Shown here piece by piece: positions 46,553 through 58,200 of a stretch of DNA of 64,000 nucleotides; positions within the stretch are counted from its first letter, which is position 1, and each line of letters begins with the position of its first letter. This DNA comes from Lutjanus erythropterus (Eukaryota > Chordata > Actinopteri > Lutjaniformes > Lutjanidae), in assembly GCA_020091685.1 (NCBI GenBank), contig CM034597.1:3745091-3809090 (forward strand). Direction: 5' to 3'. The notes under the pieces are model-generated. The model was given only the letters and a program-made list of their open reading frames with translations. It was not told where the DNA came from and ran no database searches. Both the position numbers and the translations under genes were made by a program.

Positions 46553-46926
46553 CACTGTAAAAACAAAAAAGTTGAGAAAGTTGAGAAGATTCTTAAGTTC
46601 TGAAAAAGTTTTACCAACAAGTGATCTTTTTGTTGAGATAATTAACTTTTTCTTATCTAGATAAACTTCAAACTTTGAATTTTAGAAACTCAAAACATTG
46701 TGTTTAAAAAGTATTGAGGAAATTCACGGAAGTGAAACTAATTCTAAAATTTTAATCTATTTTTTTTTAGTTTCTAAAACTCAAGGATTCAAGAAGAAGA
46801 CGAAAAGTAAATGATCTCAACTAAAGATTGTAGATCAGCAAAACTTTTTAAAGTTTATTCTCAAAAATCTATTGCAGTGCATTGCCTTGAACTTTTAAGT
46901 CATCTCAACTATTTTTTTTTACAGTG
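46553..46926. mobile_element. CACTG-ended MITE (EnSpm/CACTA-like)
   Basis: 374 bp begin CACTGTAAAAACAAAAAAG and end TTTTTTTTACAGTG. The ends are inverted (CACTGTAAAAA) and share the CACTR termini of EnSpm/CACTA elements. A 3-bp duplication is not evident (ATG versus TAT). No coding. Confidence 0.55.
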
Positions 46927-47109
46927 TATTATACATTCTGTGCATTCTATTTTTATCATTACTTTATATTCTTACTTTTATTATTATTATCAAGTGGGGT
47001 TTTATCCATGTGAGGAGACATTCTATGAATTCTATCCTCATGTATCTTATTTTTACATGTGGGTTTTATTTTTCACCTCATTTTAGATTAATTGTAGCAT
47101 TATATTCCT

Positions 47110-47261
47110 GTTTTATGTTCATTCTATGTATTCAGAAATACTTAAAACAAAGAACTTGCACAATGTGCTTCACATATAAAATACACAGAATGAACATAAA
47201 ACAGTAACAAATATATGTGAAGCACATTGTGCATATAATTTCTTTGTTTTAAGTATTTCTG
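47110..47261. repeat. interleaved inverted repeat (A-B-A'-B')
   Basis: A (47110-47130, GTTTTATGTTCATTCTATGTA) is the reverse complement of A' (47182-47202), 1 mismatch. B (47133-47177, CAGAAATACTTAAAACAAAG ... CACATAT) is the reverse complement of B' (about 47213-47261), with a few-base insertion in B'. The order A B A' B' means the two stems cannot be nested. Confidence 0.75.
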
Positions 47262-47828
47262 GTATGCAAGGTGTACAAATAAAGTTTATTATTAGTATTA
47301 TTTCAGACATTTGCTTAGAATTTTTACAACAGTTCCTTAGAAGCATAATAGTGTCTTGGCCTAAATGCCGACCTTTTCCAAAATGTTGCACTTTTCCTTT
47401 AACCTGATGTTTCCCTTGTGTTTTTGCTGAGCTGGGGCTGTCCTGTAATCAGCTGTATTTGTACGAGAGGCTCCACTCTTAATGTGTCACCCCCTGTTAA
47501 AATGACAGATGAATGACACAGAGAATGAATGAATAAACTCTCCTCGTCAGCTCGCTGCACTGCAGGTTCCTGAAATTGGCGTGTTGGTGGTAGACAGAGC
47601 AGCAGCTAAACTGTAATTTCAGCCTCTAAAACAGTGTTTAGGCCGGTGTCTGACGTTAGCCTGCAGACTCGCTGTTTGCATCTGCAGCCTTTTACACTCC
47701 ATTAAGGCCAATTGTGCCTCTCATCTGAGTGATTGGGCCTGCTGTGGGCTTTGTTGTTTATGACGCTTAAATACTTAAATACACCGCAGTCACACTGCGC
47801 ATGTAAACTGACCCTCTGCCTGTCTCTG
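47262..47828. other. unassigned sequence; possible conserved stretch
   Basis: 47620-47770 contains CTCCATTAAGGCCAATTGTG, CCTCTCATCTGAGTGATTGG in otherwise repeat-free text, and could be conserved non-coding DNA. Unverified. Confidence 0.3.
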
Positions 47829-47829
47829 G

Positions 47830-47867
<38 letters not shown>
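47829..47867. repeat. GT microsatellite
   Basis: About 19 TG units. Confidence 0.95.
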
Positions 47868-47869
<2 letters not shown>

Positions 47870-47991
47870 AATGTGTAGCAGTGACGCATCATCATGCCTG
47901 TGGTCCTGTCATTATGGCACTGTAAATAAGGCTTAGGAGAGTAAATGATGCCACCAAGCAAAAACACTCACAGACAGAGACAGAGACATGG

Positions 47992-47995
<4 letters not shown>

Positions 47996-48050
<55 letters not shown>
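47996..48050. repeat. CA microsatellite
   Basis: About 27 CA units, 128 bp after the GT tract, so the pair is an inverted repeat by composition. Confidence 0.95.
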
Positions 48051-48051
<1 letters not shown>

Positions 48052-48299
48052 CTGTCATTCAATCAGACTTGCTTCTGTAGGCATAACTCTGTCCTATTAC
48101 ACAACGCAAAAAAATAACTTCCCTCATATTCAGCCTGATCAAACTTACTGTAAGTTGTTTGTTCTCTGCATTTGTTTTTATTTTTATGTGATGGTCATTT
48201 ATTTCAGAATATACAACATGTACACATAATAACAACTGAAGTACTGGAGGGATTTCCAGTTTCTCCGGTCACTAACAAGCATTGATCAGTACTGCAAAC

Positions 48300-48604
48300 T
48301 CCTCATACGGTCTGCATTATAAACATGCATCTTGGCCAACCAGTTCATCTGATCTCCAAAACTCACCACCAGGACACTTCATATGTGTTCCAAAATAAGG
48401 TCAGGCCAAAACACTGTGAACAATTCTCACTCAGGAAGCATCGGCCGTCACGAATGACGCATTGACCTAAAAACACCAACAACAGGCAACATTGCATAAA
48501 AGATAAACTTTTATTGTTATTTGCTTTAATATTGTTTATTTTCTGTATATCTTTACATATTGTACTGTAATTTGTGACAAATAAAGTTTAAAACAAAAAA
48601 AAAC
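48300..48604 (+). repeat. possible polyadenylated retrocopy 3' end
   Basis: TTTGTGACAAATAAAGTTTAA followed by an A-rich run ends this block, with AATAAA about 15 bases before the A-run. This is the structure of a retroposed 3' end, perhaps L1-like. Source gene or family not recognised; the preceding text has no frame. Confidence 0.35.
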
Positions 48605-48649
48605 TGAAATTCTGCAATACAGTAATAATCTCTAAGAAAAAGAAAAAAC

Positions 48650-48650
<1 letters not shown>

Positions 48651-48708
<58 letters not shown>
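48651..48708. repeat. CA microsatellite
   Basis: About 29 CA units. Confidence 0.95.
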
Positions 48709-48709
<1 letters not shown>

Positions 48710-50010
48710 AACAACACGTACATTATAATCACTCATACATCACTGGTGATGCAGCTTGAAATTTCTAATCCAATCCTGCCACTTGTTTTCTCACCAACCT
48801 GTCTTCCTTGATCTATGTTTCTTAGACAAAATTATTCCTAAACTATTCCTTGTACACCTGTGTGCTCTTTCAACTATAGCCGCAGTCAGCTGTGTTTGTT
48901 GTTATTTCACACACATCACACTATGGTGGCTGTGGTGTATCAACATATCATCATCATATTTTATAACTGCAAATGCATTTCTCATCGAAACTAGAACTTG
49001 TAGAAAATGTAGAGAATACAGGAGGTAGAGCTGAATATTCCTGCCTGACTTGATTGTCTTCAGATCACCTTCAAAGCAGAGAGAGTTAAGTTTCTGAACA
49101 GTGCAGTGCACCTCGCTCTCTCCTGTTAAAAGTCACTGTAGCTCACCCAGTATTCTGATGGCTCCATTTCTCCCTCTCACTGCAATCAATTTAAAGAGTA
49201 CTCCAGCCAAAAAGATTTTAAAAGTGTCATAATCAGCTGGAGATGCTAGTCGCCCTCCACAGCATGATACCAATCATTTTTGTTAAAGTGAGACTACCAG
49301 TTAGAAACAGTGTTAACTTTTGTAATTAAAAGGCCCAGCCACAGTTACTGTGGCCCACCCAAAATTGAAATCCTGGCACTGTGCCTGGTGTAGTGGTGAG
49401 GATGCAGAGCTCAGCGTTATTAAGAAGACTGAATAAGCACCAAATGTTTATGACATGAAGGTTACAGGATGCAACCTGCGGTCTGCTGTATGAAAGCTGG
49501 ACACTCTACTCACTCACCCACAACGACCTCCAAGCCCCTGCTGTCCACCCTGCTGAATAAAGCACACATTACTTCCTGTATTGGTGCTGAATGTTGGCCT
49601 TGGACATAAATGGTGAGGTGCAGAACTGAAAAAAACACGGGCATGGTTAGTTCTGCCTTTGTGGCGACCAAAACCCGATGAAGCAAGTGCAACACAGTGT
49701 GATCTGTGAAGTGCTTTATACTGTGCATAATGTACAGGCAGAGCTACAGACAAAAAAGATGTAAGCAGATTGCAGATACATTAAGCAAAGATGGGGATTA
49801 TTAGTGAGATTATAATTTAAAAATAAAGAATGATATCTTACCATGCACAGTTCACACACAGCTGACAATTCATTATCATGACCTCCAGTGAAAACATGCT
49901 TCACTGGGTGCAAATTTCAATATTTTGTGTCTTTAAATCAATCAGTCAATGAATAAACTGAACACAACAAAGGAGGAAACAACTGGACAACAACAAACAT
50001 AAAACACTCA
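48709..50010. other. unassigned sequence
   Basis: At 49190, TTTAAAGAGTACTCCAGCC looks like one end of another TTAA-type fish repeat. No gene recognised; antisense ORFs at 49510-49753 are unsupported. Confidence 0.4.
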
Positions 50011-50498
50011 GAGCTGCAACAATTAATCTATTATTGATCAACTATTAAATCAATCTGCATCTATTTTGATAATTAATCATTTTGAACCATTTTGAATTAA
50101 AAAATGTTCAAATTCTCTGACTTCAGCTTCTTAAATGTGAATATTTTCCAATTTCTTTCCTCCTCTCTGACAGTAAACTGAATATTTTTGGGCTATGAAC
50201 AAAACAAGACATTTGAGGACGTCATCTTGAGCTTTGATCAGCATTTTTCACAATTTTCTGATATTTCACAGACAAAACAACTAATCAATTAATTGACAAA
50301 ATCATTTATGAAAATAATCATTAGCTGCAGCCCTAAAACCATGACATTAGTCTAAACAATGTCACCATATTTTATATTGTGGTAATCCAAAGTGATGCAA
50401 AGTAATAAAGTTACATTATTTTATACACTTTAATATTTGTGATACTTGGATTGTGTTACTGACTACATATTTTAACAGGTAATTAGTAACCCTCCCAG
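50011..50498 (-). mobile_element. compound MITE, copy 3 (most complete)
   Basis: The GGGCTGCAAC part is 50011-50336 with both ends present (GAGCTGCAACAATTAATC on the left, TTAGCTGCAGCCCTAAAACC on the right). It joins the second family (50337-50498): AGTCTAAACAATGTCACC, ATATTTTATATTGTGG, GTGATACTTGGATTGTG, TTTTAACAGGTAATTAG, TAACCCTCCCA. The junction is the same as in copies 1 and 2. Confidence 0.7.
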
Positions 50499-52214
50499 TC
50501 TGATAATGAATTTTATCTACTGCTGTGAAATGAAACGAGGTGTGTAAGATGAAGTCAGCGTCAGTGATTTGTTTTGTATTTTTTTTGTCTCCCTCTGTTT
50601 CTTATCATCGAGTGTCTCTCTGGCTCCTCGTTTCTGTGTCGAGGCTGTCTGACTGTGGTCTGAAACATCATGCTCACGCATTACATAACGTCACTGTGTG
50701 TGTTTTCCAGCAGTTTGCAGCATGCCCAATGCCAAAACCGTCTCCGTGGAGACATAATTGACCAAGGATGTCATAATCCACCAGTCGCCATCAAAACATT
50801 TGGGGGGAAATCTTGATATACGACTGTTTACAATCTTTCAGCAGCTTCTTTCTCCCCTGTCCCATCCTGTCCTTCGCTGTCTGTCTAACTGTGTATGTCT
50901 CCGATCATCGTCTACCTCCCTCTAAGAATCATCCTCTTTTCTTAACTTTTTAACCTACCGTATTTTCCCATTTTAGTCTCTTTTTCTGCCTCTCCCTCAT
51001 GCTCTTCCTACTCTTTACTTGCTGATACCAGAGAGTAACCGTGTATAAATCATCCCTCTCACTCTGCTCGCTGTCATTACTCATCTGTTTGTGTTTTGCA
51101 GAAGAAGTATTACACTGTAATGAAAAACAGGAATGGCATGTGTTGCAATTGGACTGACAGTCCCACGCAGAGGCTGAGACATTGGGCAACCGACCAGCAG
51201 ATAGTTTCAAGTGGTTTGGATTCTTCAGGTCTGGTGGTTTGAGTGGGTGACAGGATTTACTGGATCACTGCAGTTAGCTGATGTCTGACGCAGCAAGTCT
51301 GCAGACAGACACGGGGGTGCAGATTCACCCTGTGTGTACGTGTGTGTGTGTGTGTGTGTGTGTGTCTCACAATATGTGAATCAAAAAAAAAAAAAAGTAA
51401 AATCATTTTTGCAAGTTAATTTTCATTTTTTTAAGATAGACCAATTTCCCTGTAAGTGATGAAAAGTCACTCTACATCTGTTCACAGAACTGGATGTTTT
51501 ATCACTGTTTTTATCAGCGGTTGAAGATGAAGAATCAGCAACAGTTTTTCTGTACCCAACACCTTTACTTGCCATGGAAAAAGAGAAACATTGGTTGGAT
51601 GGTGAAATACAGCAGGTATATCTACATGACAGATGACAGAAATACACTCATTAAAAAAAGGAAGAGCAGGGACTTGTCAGGTTAGTGCAGCAGACTTGGA
51701 GACAGGTCACTCAGCCAGCCGGACTGCGATCACGGGAAAGGAGCTAAGTTAAATCCGCTTAAACCTGAGACAGCGAACCAGAGAGAGAGACATCACTGTC
51801 GACTGACTTTGATTCTTCATCAGCCCACATCCTCCTCCTCAAACCCACACAGAACAAATGCAGATGCAGTGGGATCTAACAAGTTTGTCTGGAGGTAAAG
51901 TTGCTGCAACTAGTAAGCTAGTGTTAGTTAGCCAGACATGGTATTTGTGACATTTGTGACAGACATTTGTGGTTTATGATAGAGCAGATGAAGACAGAGT
52001 TTAATCCATTTACCACATGTGTGCTCTCGTGTTTCATGTTTTTGAGAGACTACAGAAAAGACGTCACTGTCCAGACTCGGAGTATCGCTCCTCTCAGAGC
52101 CTTCTGCACACTGTGTCACATGTAGAGAAATGGACAGCTTGACAGCTGTAGTTAGTTGCTAAGCTATGATTGGACAGTTTGACCACTGGAGAATTGATAA
52201 AATGGTCAATAATC
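50499..52214. other. unassigned sequence with a GT tract
   Basis: GT tract at 51338-51366. No gene or mobile element recognised. Confidence 0.4.
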
Positions 52215-52257
52215 CTTAACCTGACCTGGTTTGTTACACAGAACCATCTGGGAAATT
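52215..52257 (-). repeat. helicase-fragment repeat family, copy F (3' end only)
   Basis: TTAACCTGACCTGGTTTGTT, ACACAGAACCATCTGGG is the family's right end on the minus strand. It is cut after about 43 bp, where the fold-back element begins. Confidence 0.55.
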
Positions 52258-52613
52258 TTCCTTGGAATATTAGATAAAAAGTCATAATTGTGAATTAAAA
52301 AGTCGAAATTATGAGATTCAAAGTCATTAAAAGTCATTATTATGAAATTAAAGTCATTATCATAGATTAAAACATCAAAATTATGAGATAAAATTCATTA
52401 TTATGAAATAAAAAGATAAAATATGAGATAAAAGTCATTATTATTAAATAAAATGTTAAAATTATGAGATAAACTGATAATTATGGGGAAAAAGTCAACA
52501 TTTTCTTTTTTTTTAGACTTGTTATCTCATAATTTCAACTTTTAAATCTCACAATCAGAACTTCTTTTATCCCGTACTTATAACTTACCATGAGGATATT
52601 TCTTTCTTCTCTG
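52258..52613. mobile_element. fold-back element with ATTATGAGATAAAAAGTC arms, copy 2
   Basis: Long left arm of AAAGTCATTATTATGAAATA and AAAATTATGAGATAAA units. A shorter right arm starts near 52520 (TTATCTCATAATTTCAACTT), with the terminus CCATGAGGATATTTCTTTC as in copy 1. The left terminus is eroded. Confidence 0.6.
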
Positions 52614-52669
52614 GTTGAAATGGGCTTCCTTACATTTGCTGCACTGCTGGGGAGCACTGGGATTGAGGT

Positions 52670-53000
52670 AGGGCTGCGACTAATGATTATTTTCATCATT
52701 GATTAATCGATGAATCCAGAATTGAGAGAGAATGGATTAGTGGTTTAAAATGTCAAAAAATCGTGAAAATTGTTGTCCAAAGATCAAGATGATGGATGTC
52801 CTCAAATGTCTTGTTTTGTCTAAAACACAAAGATATTCAGTTTACTGTCATAGAGGACTAAAGAAACCAGAAAACATTCACATTTGAGAAGTTGAAATCA
52901 GACATTTTTCAATTCAAAAATGTTTCAAAACAATGAAGCAATTATGGAAATAGTCGCCAGTTAATTAAATAATTGATTAATTAATTAATCGTTGCAGATT
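52670..53000 (+). mobile_element. GGGCTGCAAC-type MITE, stand-alone copy
   Basis: Starts GGGCTGCGACTAATGATTAT; the body has TCAAATGTCTTGTTTTGTC and GAGGACTAAAGAAACCAG; it ends ATTAATTAATCGTTGCAG. Not joined to the second family. The right end is decayed after GCAG. Confidence 0.75.
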
Positions 53001-53515
53001 AAGCATAAAGTTCGTTGAGAGAAAATACACTGCACTTATAATGATTGACTTTAGCTATAAAGCTAATGTAATGCTTCATTAAGAGAGGGCTGAAAACACA
53101 GCTTACAGTGTATTAAAAAAACACTCACTGTTACAACAAGCACAGAACAAATTTCTACTCTAATACTGAAAAAAAGCAACAGTGAGGATAGCAGTGCCTT
53201 TCCGAAAAGTTCAGAGATTTTCAACTGCAAGCGTTTGGAGCAGCTGCACAAAAAATCTTGAGCATTCTCTTCTTGTGGATTCTTTGTTGGCCATTGCTCT
53301 CCCTTAACTTCGTTTTAAGCTTCTGTATCTGGCAGTAACAAATTGAACAAACAGACTCCTCGTGTTCTCCACCTAGTTTTATGTTACTCCCCTCTCCCCC
53401 CAGCCAACTTGAGGTTCTACCAATGCATAAATATTTTTTTATTTTTTGTCTTTTTTTCTGTCCTTTTTGGCCGTGAATGTGATACATTTCAAGATGTCCC
53501 CTTATAGACAATAAT
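53001..53515. other. unassigned sequence
   Basis: No gene recognised; the 96-codon minus ORF at 53221-53511 has no motif. Confidence 0.4.
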
Positions 53516-53640
53516 GAACTTTGGCGGCCGAGTGTTTAAACGGCACACTGCAATGTCTCCGGTCCAGTTCTGACTGGGAATCTTTGTTGCATGCTGTGCT
53601 ACTCTCTCCATGTTTCATATCTGTATCTGCAGGGTGCAAT
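53516..53640 (+). mobile_element. tRNA-derived SINE (Leu/Ser-like head), truncated
   Basis: The head CTTTGGCGGCCGAGTGTTTA carries an A-box-like text. The B-box region (CCAGTTCTGACTGGGAATC) is decayed. It continues CTTTGTTGCATGCTGTGCTA, CTCTCTCCATGTTTC, as in the fish SINE that reads CTTTGTTGCATGTCATCCCC (recalled). No 3' tail with a simple repeat was found. Confidence 0.6.
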
Positions 53641-56600
53641 CTATGTGGGGCATTGGGTTTTTCACAATGGGGTGTTAACAATGGGAGTGCAGTGAGCCCC
53701 AATCCTGAGGCAAAGGAGGAAAAAACAGTTGTAAAATTGCCATACACTTATAAATTTCATGTGTTTGAAAGGACCACTAACAAAGTTGTAACATATGCCA
53801 TATTATTCTTCATATTTAATTTACATGATGAGATATAGAGTGCATCTTGTGGGTTATCAGCTGAGCACACCAAGCAATTTAATTCATTAGTTAACAAGCA
53901 CAAAGCACCATGAATTTAAAGACTTCTGACTGTTAATGCAGTTAGTACAGTCACTTGTAACTGTACCATCTACAACTTAGACTAACACAATACAGTGTCT
54001 GTCACAAGCTTGGTGTGGAAATACTTCAGAAGATTGAACAATGAGGATGCAAAGTGTGCGCTGCACTATAACGAGGGATAAAATGCGCTGGACTGAGGTT
54101 TGCTCAGGCATTTGGAATATCAGACAAAATTCCATATGAAGCCCAAAACTTTATCCAAAATGTTTCTGGTTGAAATACTGGCAGACACAGCAGCATATGA
54201 TGGATTTCCCTGCAACAGCTGGCTGTGGCAAAATGCGCCCCTCACTGCAGAAAGAAGGCCAAAAGTTCCTGAGGTATCTGTCCAAAATCTCACACCAAGT
54301 GAGTGAGTGATTTTGAGTGATCATTAAATTTATTAGGCCGGCTGTTAGCAGTGCGCACAGTGCTGCCATTCGCAGCAGCAGATTCTGAACGTGAACAGAA
54401 TATGGAATCTGTCTCAGCTCAATAGAAGACTTTGAAAATACCAAATAACTTGTTTTAACAAATTTGTTTATTTAGAATATGAAGAATTGGAAAATATCTC
54501 TTCCATGATGCTGTTCAGTCAGACAGTGACAGATCACTGGTAATAAACTTGGCATTTCATCCTCACAGCTGTGGCGAAGGTCAATCTGCATGCAGTATGC
54601 ACGCAGATTATTATATTATGTTCATTATATTATTGATTAACGTTGAAATGATGTTCTTCTGCCTCAATAATTATTTATACCATCAGATAACACATTAAGG
54701 TGGTTTTGAAACCACAGTTCTTTTAAATAAATATGAAATATTTGCCTGAAATGGGCTGTGACCAATGTATTTTGATGGTATAGCCAAAATTATACCTGAA
54801 AAAAACAAGTGCATTTCCTGAGATAGTGAGATTCTTTTCCCACGATAGAAAATGACTAATTTTCACTGTATCTACAGTTTAAATTTAAAACAGATCGTAA
54901 AATAACAGACTCAACAGTGGAAATGCTGCTCTGTTATGCTGTGTTCTTGAGCTCACCTTTGCCCATTATTTTGTATATCCCTGTTTTTGATTTTTCCATT
55001 ATATAACCTTATTATTGTAGTTCGAATAAACTTGACACATCCACACATTTATGTAATCCTCTTCAGTTCATACAGTGTAGGCATATGTAAGTAATACACA
55101 TCAGACAACATTAGTGTACTGTCAGTGAGGATTTGGACCTACTTTAAAGTAGATTTTCACATTCAGAACACACATCCAAACCAACATCCAAGAGCTGGAC
55201 AAAAAGGAAAAAGTCTTCAGGAATATTTTGCTGCTCAACAAATGTGTTTCACAAAATAAAAGTGACCCTAAACCTGACTCTGTGTGTGTATGTGCTTGGA
55301 GACACCATGCATCCTCCTGAAGCATATTCACAGTACTTTAAACATGTGTATGTCTGGATTGATTTGTCTTTGATCTGACATACTGATGGACAACAGAATG
55401 ACTGCCAGCACTTGTACTGTATGTGAATTGTCAGTGTGTGTGTGTGTGTGTGTGTGCGTGTGTGTTCCTAGACTTTATGAGTTCCTGCTGAATTTCCTGC
55501 TACTAAATGTCAGTGGCAGTGTTGCGACTGCGTTGGGTAAATATGTACCCAGCAGCACGTACTGAGTCACTGAGCAAACAGAGAGGAAGAAAGGGCCGGG
55601 TGGTGTTGGTGGGGGTTTTAAAAGAGATCAAGAGATCATTCAGAGGAATCTGAAAGCTGGTGGTGAAATATTTATCTGCAGAGAAACCTCCAGGTCCACC
55701 TCACTGCTTAATTTCCTCTCTGCTTTTTTTTTTTTTCTGACTATTGAATTTCTGCCTGACGCAGAGACCAAAACAGCACGCAGGTATCCAGGTAACACAC
55801 ATACACAGGTTATAAAAAGAACAGTGCCATAGGTCAGAGAGCTCCATGCCAAATATGGTGCATTTTACACAACGCTGACCAGTTCTATCTTAAAGCACAG
55901 ATTTACGAAAACTATCTGTGTTTTCTAAAGTGTCTTTAAATATTTTTTTTCCTCCTGATTTGGGCGTGTTTGTGCTCAGAAATAATTCCACAAATTAATT
56001 TTTAAAAAATCAATGTCAGTTGTGAACACAAACAGTGATTTATTATGCCGCCCAAATCAATATTGGTTTAAGTGTACGCTATATTTAGAACATTTTCCCC
56101 GCTTTGCTTTGCTGTTAGACAGCCTTTACTGACAGTGAATTGAAACCACCGTCTGTGCCAGAAACCTCCATTGAAAAATCATTTTTTCTGGCAGGACACA
56201 GGAGCTGCTGGTCTACCACCGCCTTGATCCGCAGCAAGTGACGTTAGTTCAGACCCAAACAAATGTGTTAAAGTCACACTGCAGTTAAACAATAGCACAA
56301 ACTAACACACAAACACAAACTCCTTCAACTCCTGTGTTTCTGTCCATGGAGTCTGGTGGTTTTAAAGAGAGTAAAGAGGACAGCTTCAGTTCCCTGTTGA
56401 CGACAAAGTAAAGCAGTGGACATTTTCAAAATATGGCATACACTTAAATATTGATTTCTTTCGGTGGTCCTTTGTTTAGGTGTTAAAATATATCTTGCTG
56501 CTGTCTGCGTCTACAGTGGTCCACAGCAGGACATAACGTCAATCAAGCTGACACACCCACACATGCTAGAAAAATGGTCAAAACAGCAACATTACCTGTT

Positions 56601-56984
56601 TTTGGACCAGGTTTTCCAATAGTTATGAAGTGTATTTTCATTCAGATCTTTTTGAATGCTTAATGAGAAAGTAAACTTTGATATCATATATGTATTTCTA
56701 CTATTTCAAGCCAAGTTTTGCTTTAAGTCCATGCTAGGTTAGCATGACTCTTCTCCCTGATCACCTCCTCTTCTCCTGGAGTGGTCCATAGCTGGGTGGT
56801 TGACAGATATTGTGTGCACGTTGTTGATCATCTCAAGGTGTCACAGGTACAGCATCTACATTCACTGCTGTTGTGTTTAACTAGTTACTACAAACAGGTT
56901 GATGGACGATCACAGCTCAGTTGGCTCCAGTGCCCTCAGTACAGGTTAATCTGCCTTTACTGAGACATCCCTCTAACCTGACAC
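53641..56984. other. unassigned non-coding sequence
   Basis: GT tract near 55432-55465, poly-T at 55724-55738. The 97-codon minus ORF at 54151-54444 has no motif. Text at 54262-54298 resembles the reverse complement of the window's last 40 bases; see rejected items. Confidence 0.45.
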
Positions 56985-57275
56985 GCCATATGGTTTGTTA
57001 TACAGAACCATCTGGGAAGTCGTCTTGAGTAACTGTTTGGAAAAGGGCATGCACTTTCAAAACAGTTTAGCAGGTGATTGGATGAACCATCTGTCTATTA
57101 CGTCAAACAAAGGCTAACTTCAGCCAATCAGATCAACGCCCGTAACTGCCAGTAGTCTCTCCTAGGATGCTGATTGGCTCACCAATTTTGGTTTGGACAC
57201 AAACAGATAACTTGGAGCCTGGTTAGATGGAGTCTCACATGATCTTGCAAATCCAGCTGCCTCTACATTCCATTT
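56985..57275 (-). repeat. helicase-fragment repeat family, copy G, helicase part deleted
   Basis: On the minus strand it runs from the 5' text (GAATGTAGAGGCAGCTGGAT) through AATCAGCATCCTAGGAGAG and CTACTGGCAGTTACGGGCG, then directly to TTGATCTGATTGGCTGAAGT and the 3' end (CCAGATGGTTCTGTATAACA). The block from the ATG to Walker A is missing. This copy shows both family ends with a clean internal deletion. Confidence 0.75.
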
Positions 57276-58037
57276 GAAATTTTATTTAACCTTTAGACAT
57301 ATCTTTAAGTATATGTCTGTTTTGCTTATGTAGCCTAATAACTTACTGAATCCAGAACAGGAAGTTTATATACATACTACAGGCCAAGTTTATGATCCTG
57401 AGTAGAACTTTTTAATGTGGACTGGGTATTGATTTTAAAATATTCTATGGAATTAAAATACAACTGAAGTTTACACTTTTGGAACTGATTTCTATATTTT
57501 TTTCAATGTCAGACTGTATTTTCCTTAGAGAGTTGGGCTCCCAGCCCTGCAGGCTACGTGACAAAGCCCTGTGAGGGTTTTCTAAAGGCAACAGCAACAG
57601 ATAAGACTGTCAACAAGAAGTGGTGAGCTCATAAAAGCAAATGGAGTTAAAGTTCAACAGAGAATGACTCTCGATGAGGAAAGATCTTTATCTTTTATTT
57701 TTATTTCAGTGCTGAATTTATCTATCTAGGTTGAGATTAAATCTCTGGTTAAGGAATGACCTGATTGGACAAAGCAAGCAGAGGAAAGTTTAATTATAAC
57801 TCCTGCAATATTTGAACAAGTTGAACTGACTGACTAATCTGACGATTGTGTAACTTTACCTAGGAAGAGCAAAGACCTCCTCTAAGCTCTCCTGCTACCT
57901 CACAGTGATGCTCTTTTAAATATTTGTTGAACCTCAGATGACTCCTTAAATGTTTTTAAGATCACTTCTGGGCATTATCACTGCAGTAAAGTTACTGTTT
58001 TCCCCCAAAATTACCAAGAAGCAGAAGAAGAAGGAAT
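57276..58037. other. unassigned sequence
   Basis: No feature recognised. Confidence 0.4.
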
Positions 58038-58200
58038 ACTGTAGCTCAGTCTGTAAGGACTTGACTTGGGAACTGACTGGCTGGTTCAAATCTAGCCAGG
58101 ACCGGTCAGTATGGCACATGGACTGGTAGCTGGAGAGAGGCCAGTTCGTCTCCTGGGCCTTTGAACATGGCACAAGATCCCTAATTGCACAGCGCATCCC
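58038..58200 (+). mobile_element. tRNA-derived SINE, 5' head and body
   Basis: ACTGTAGCTCAGTCTGTAAG is a pol III A box (TAGCTCAGTCTG). GGCTGGTTCAAATCTAGCCA holds a B box (GGTTCAAATCT) about 38 bases later. The body CAGTATGGCACATGGACTGG and GTCTCCTGGGCCTTTG continues the percomorph SINE, ending in the degraded GAACATGGCACAAGATCCC piece. It is a SINE relic rather than a tRNA gene. Confidence 0.7.

Noticed and set aside
53516-53640. tRNA gene
   Set aside because: Only A-box-like text; the B box is decayed and the stems do not pair; the body continues as SINE.
54262-54298. Repeat pair with the reverse complement of 63960-64000
   Set aside because: About 30 similar bases (CCAAAATCTCACACC and AAGTTCCTG); no further similarity found and the second copy runs off the window.
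58038-58110. Functional tRNA gene
   Set aside because: A and B boxes are good but the acceptor and anticodon stems do not close, and SINE body text follows.
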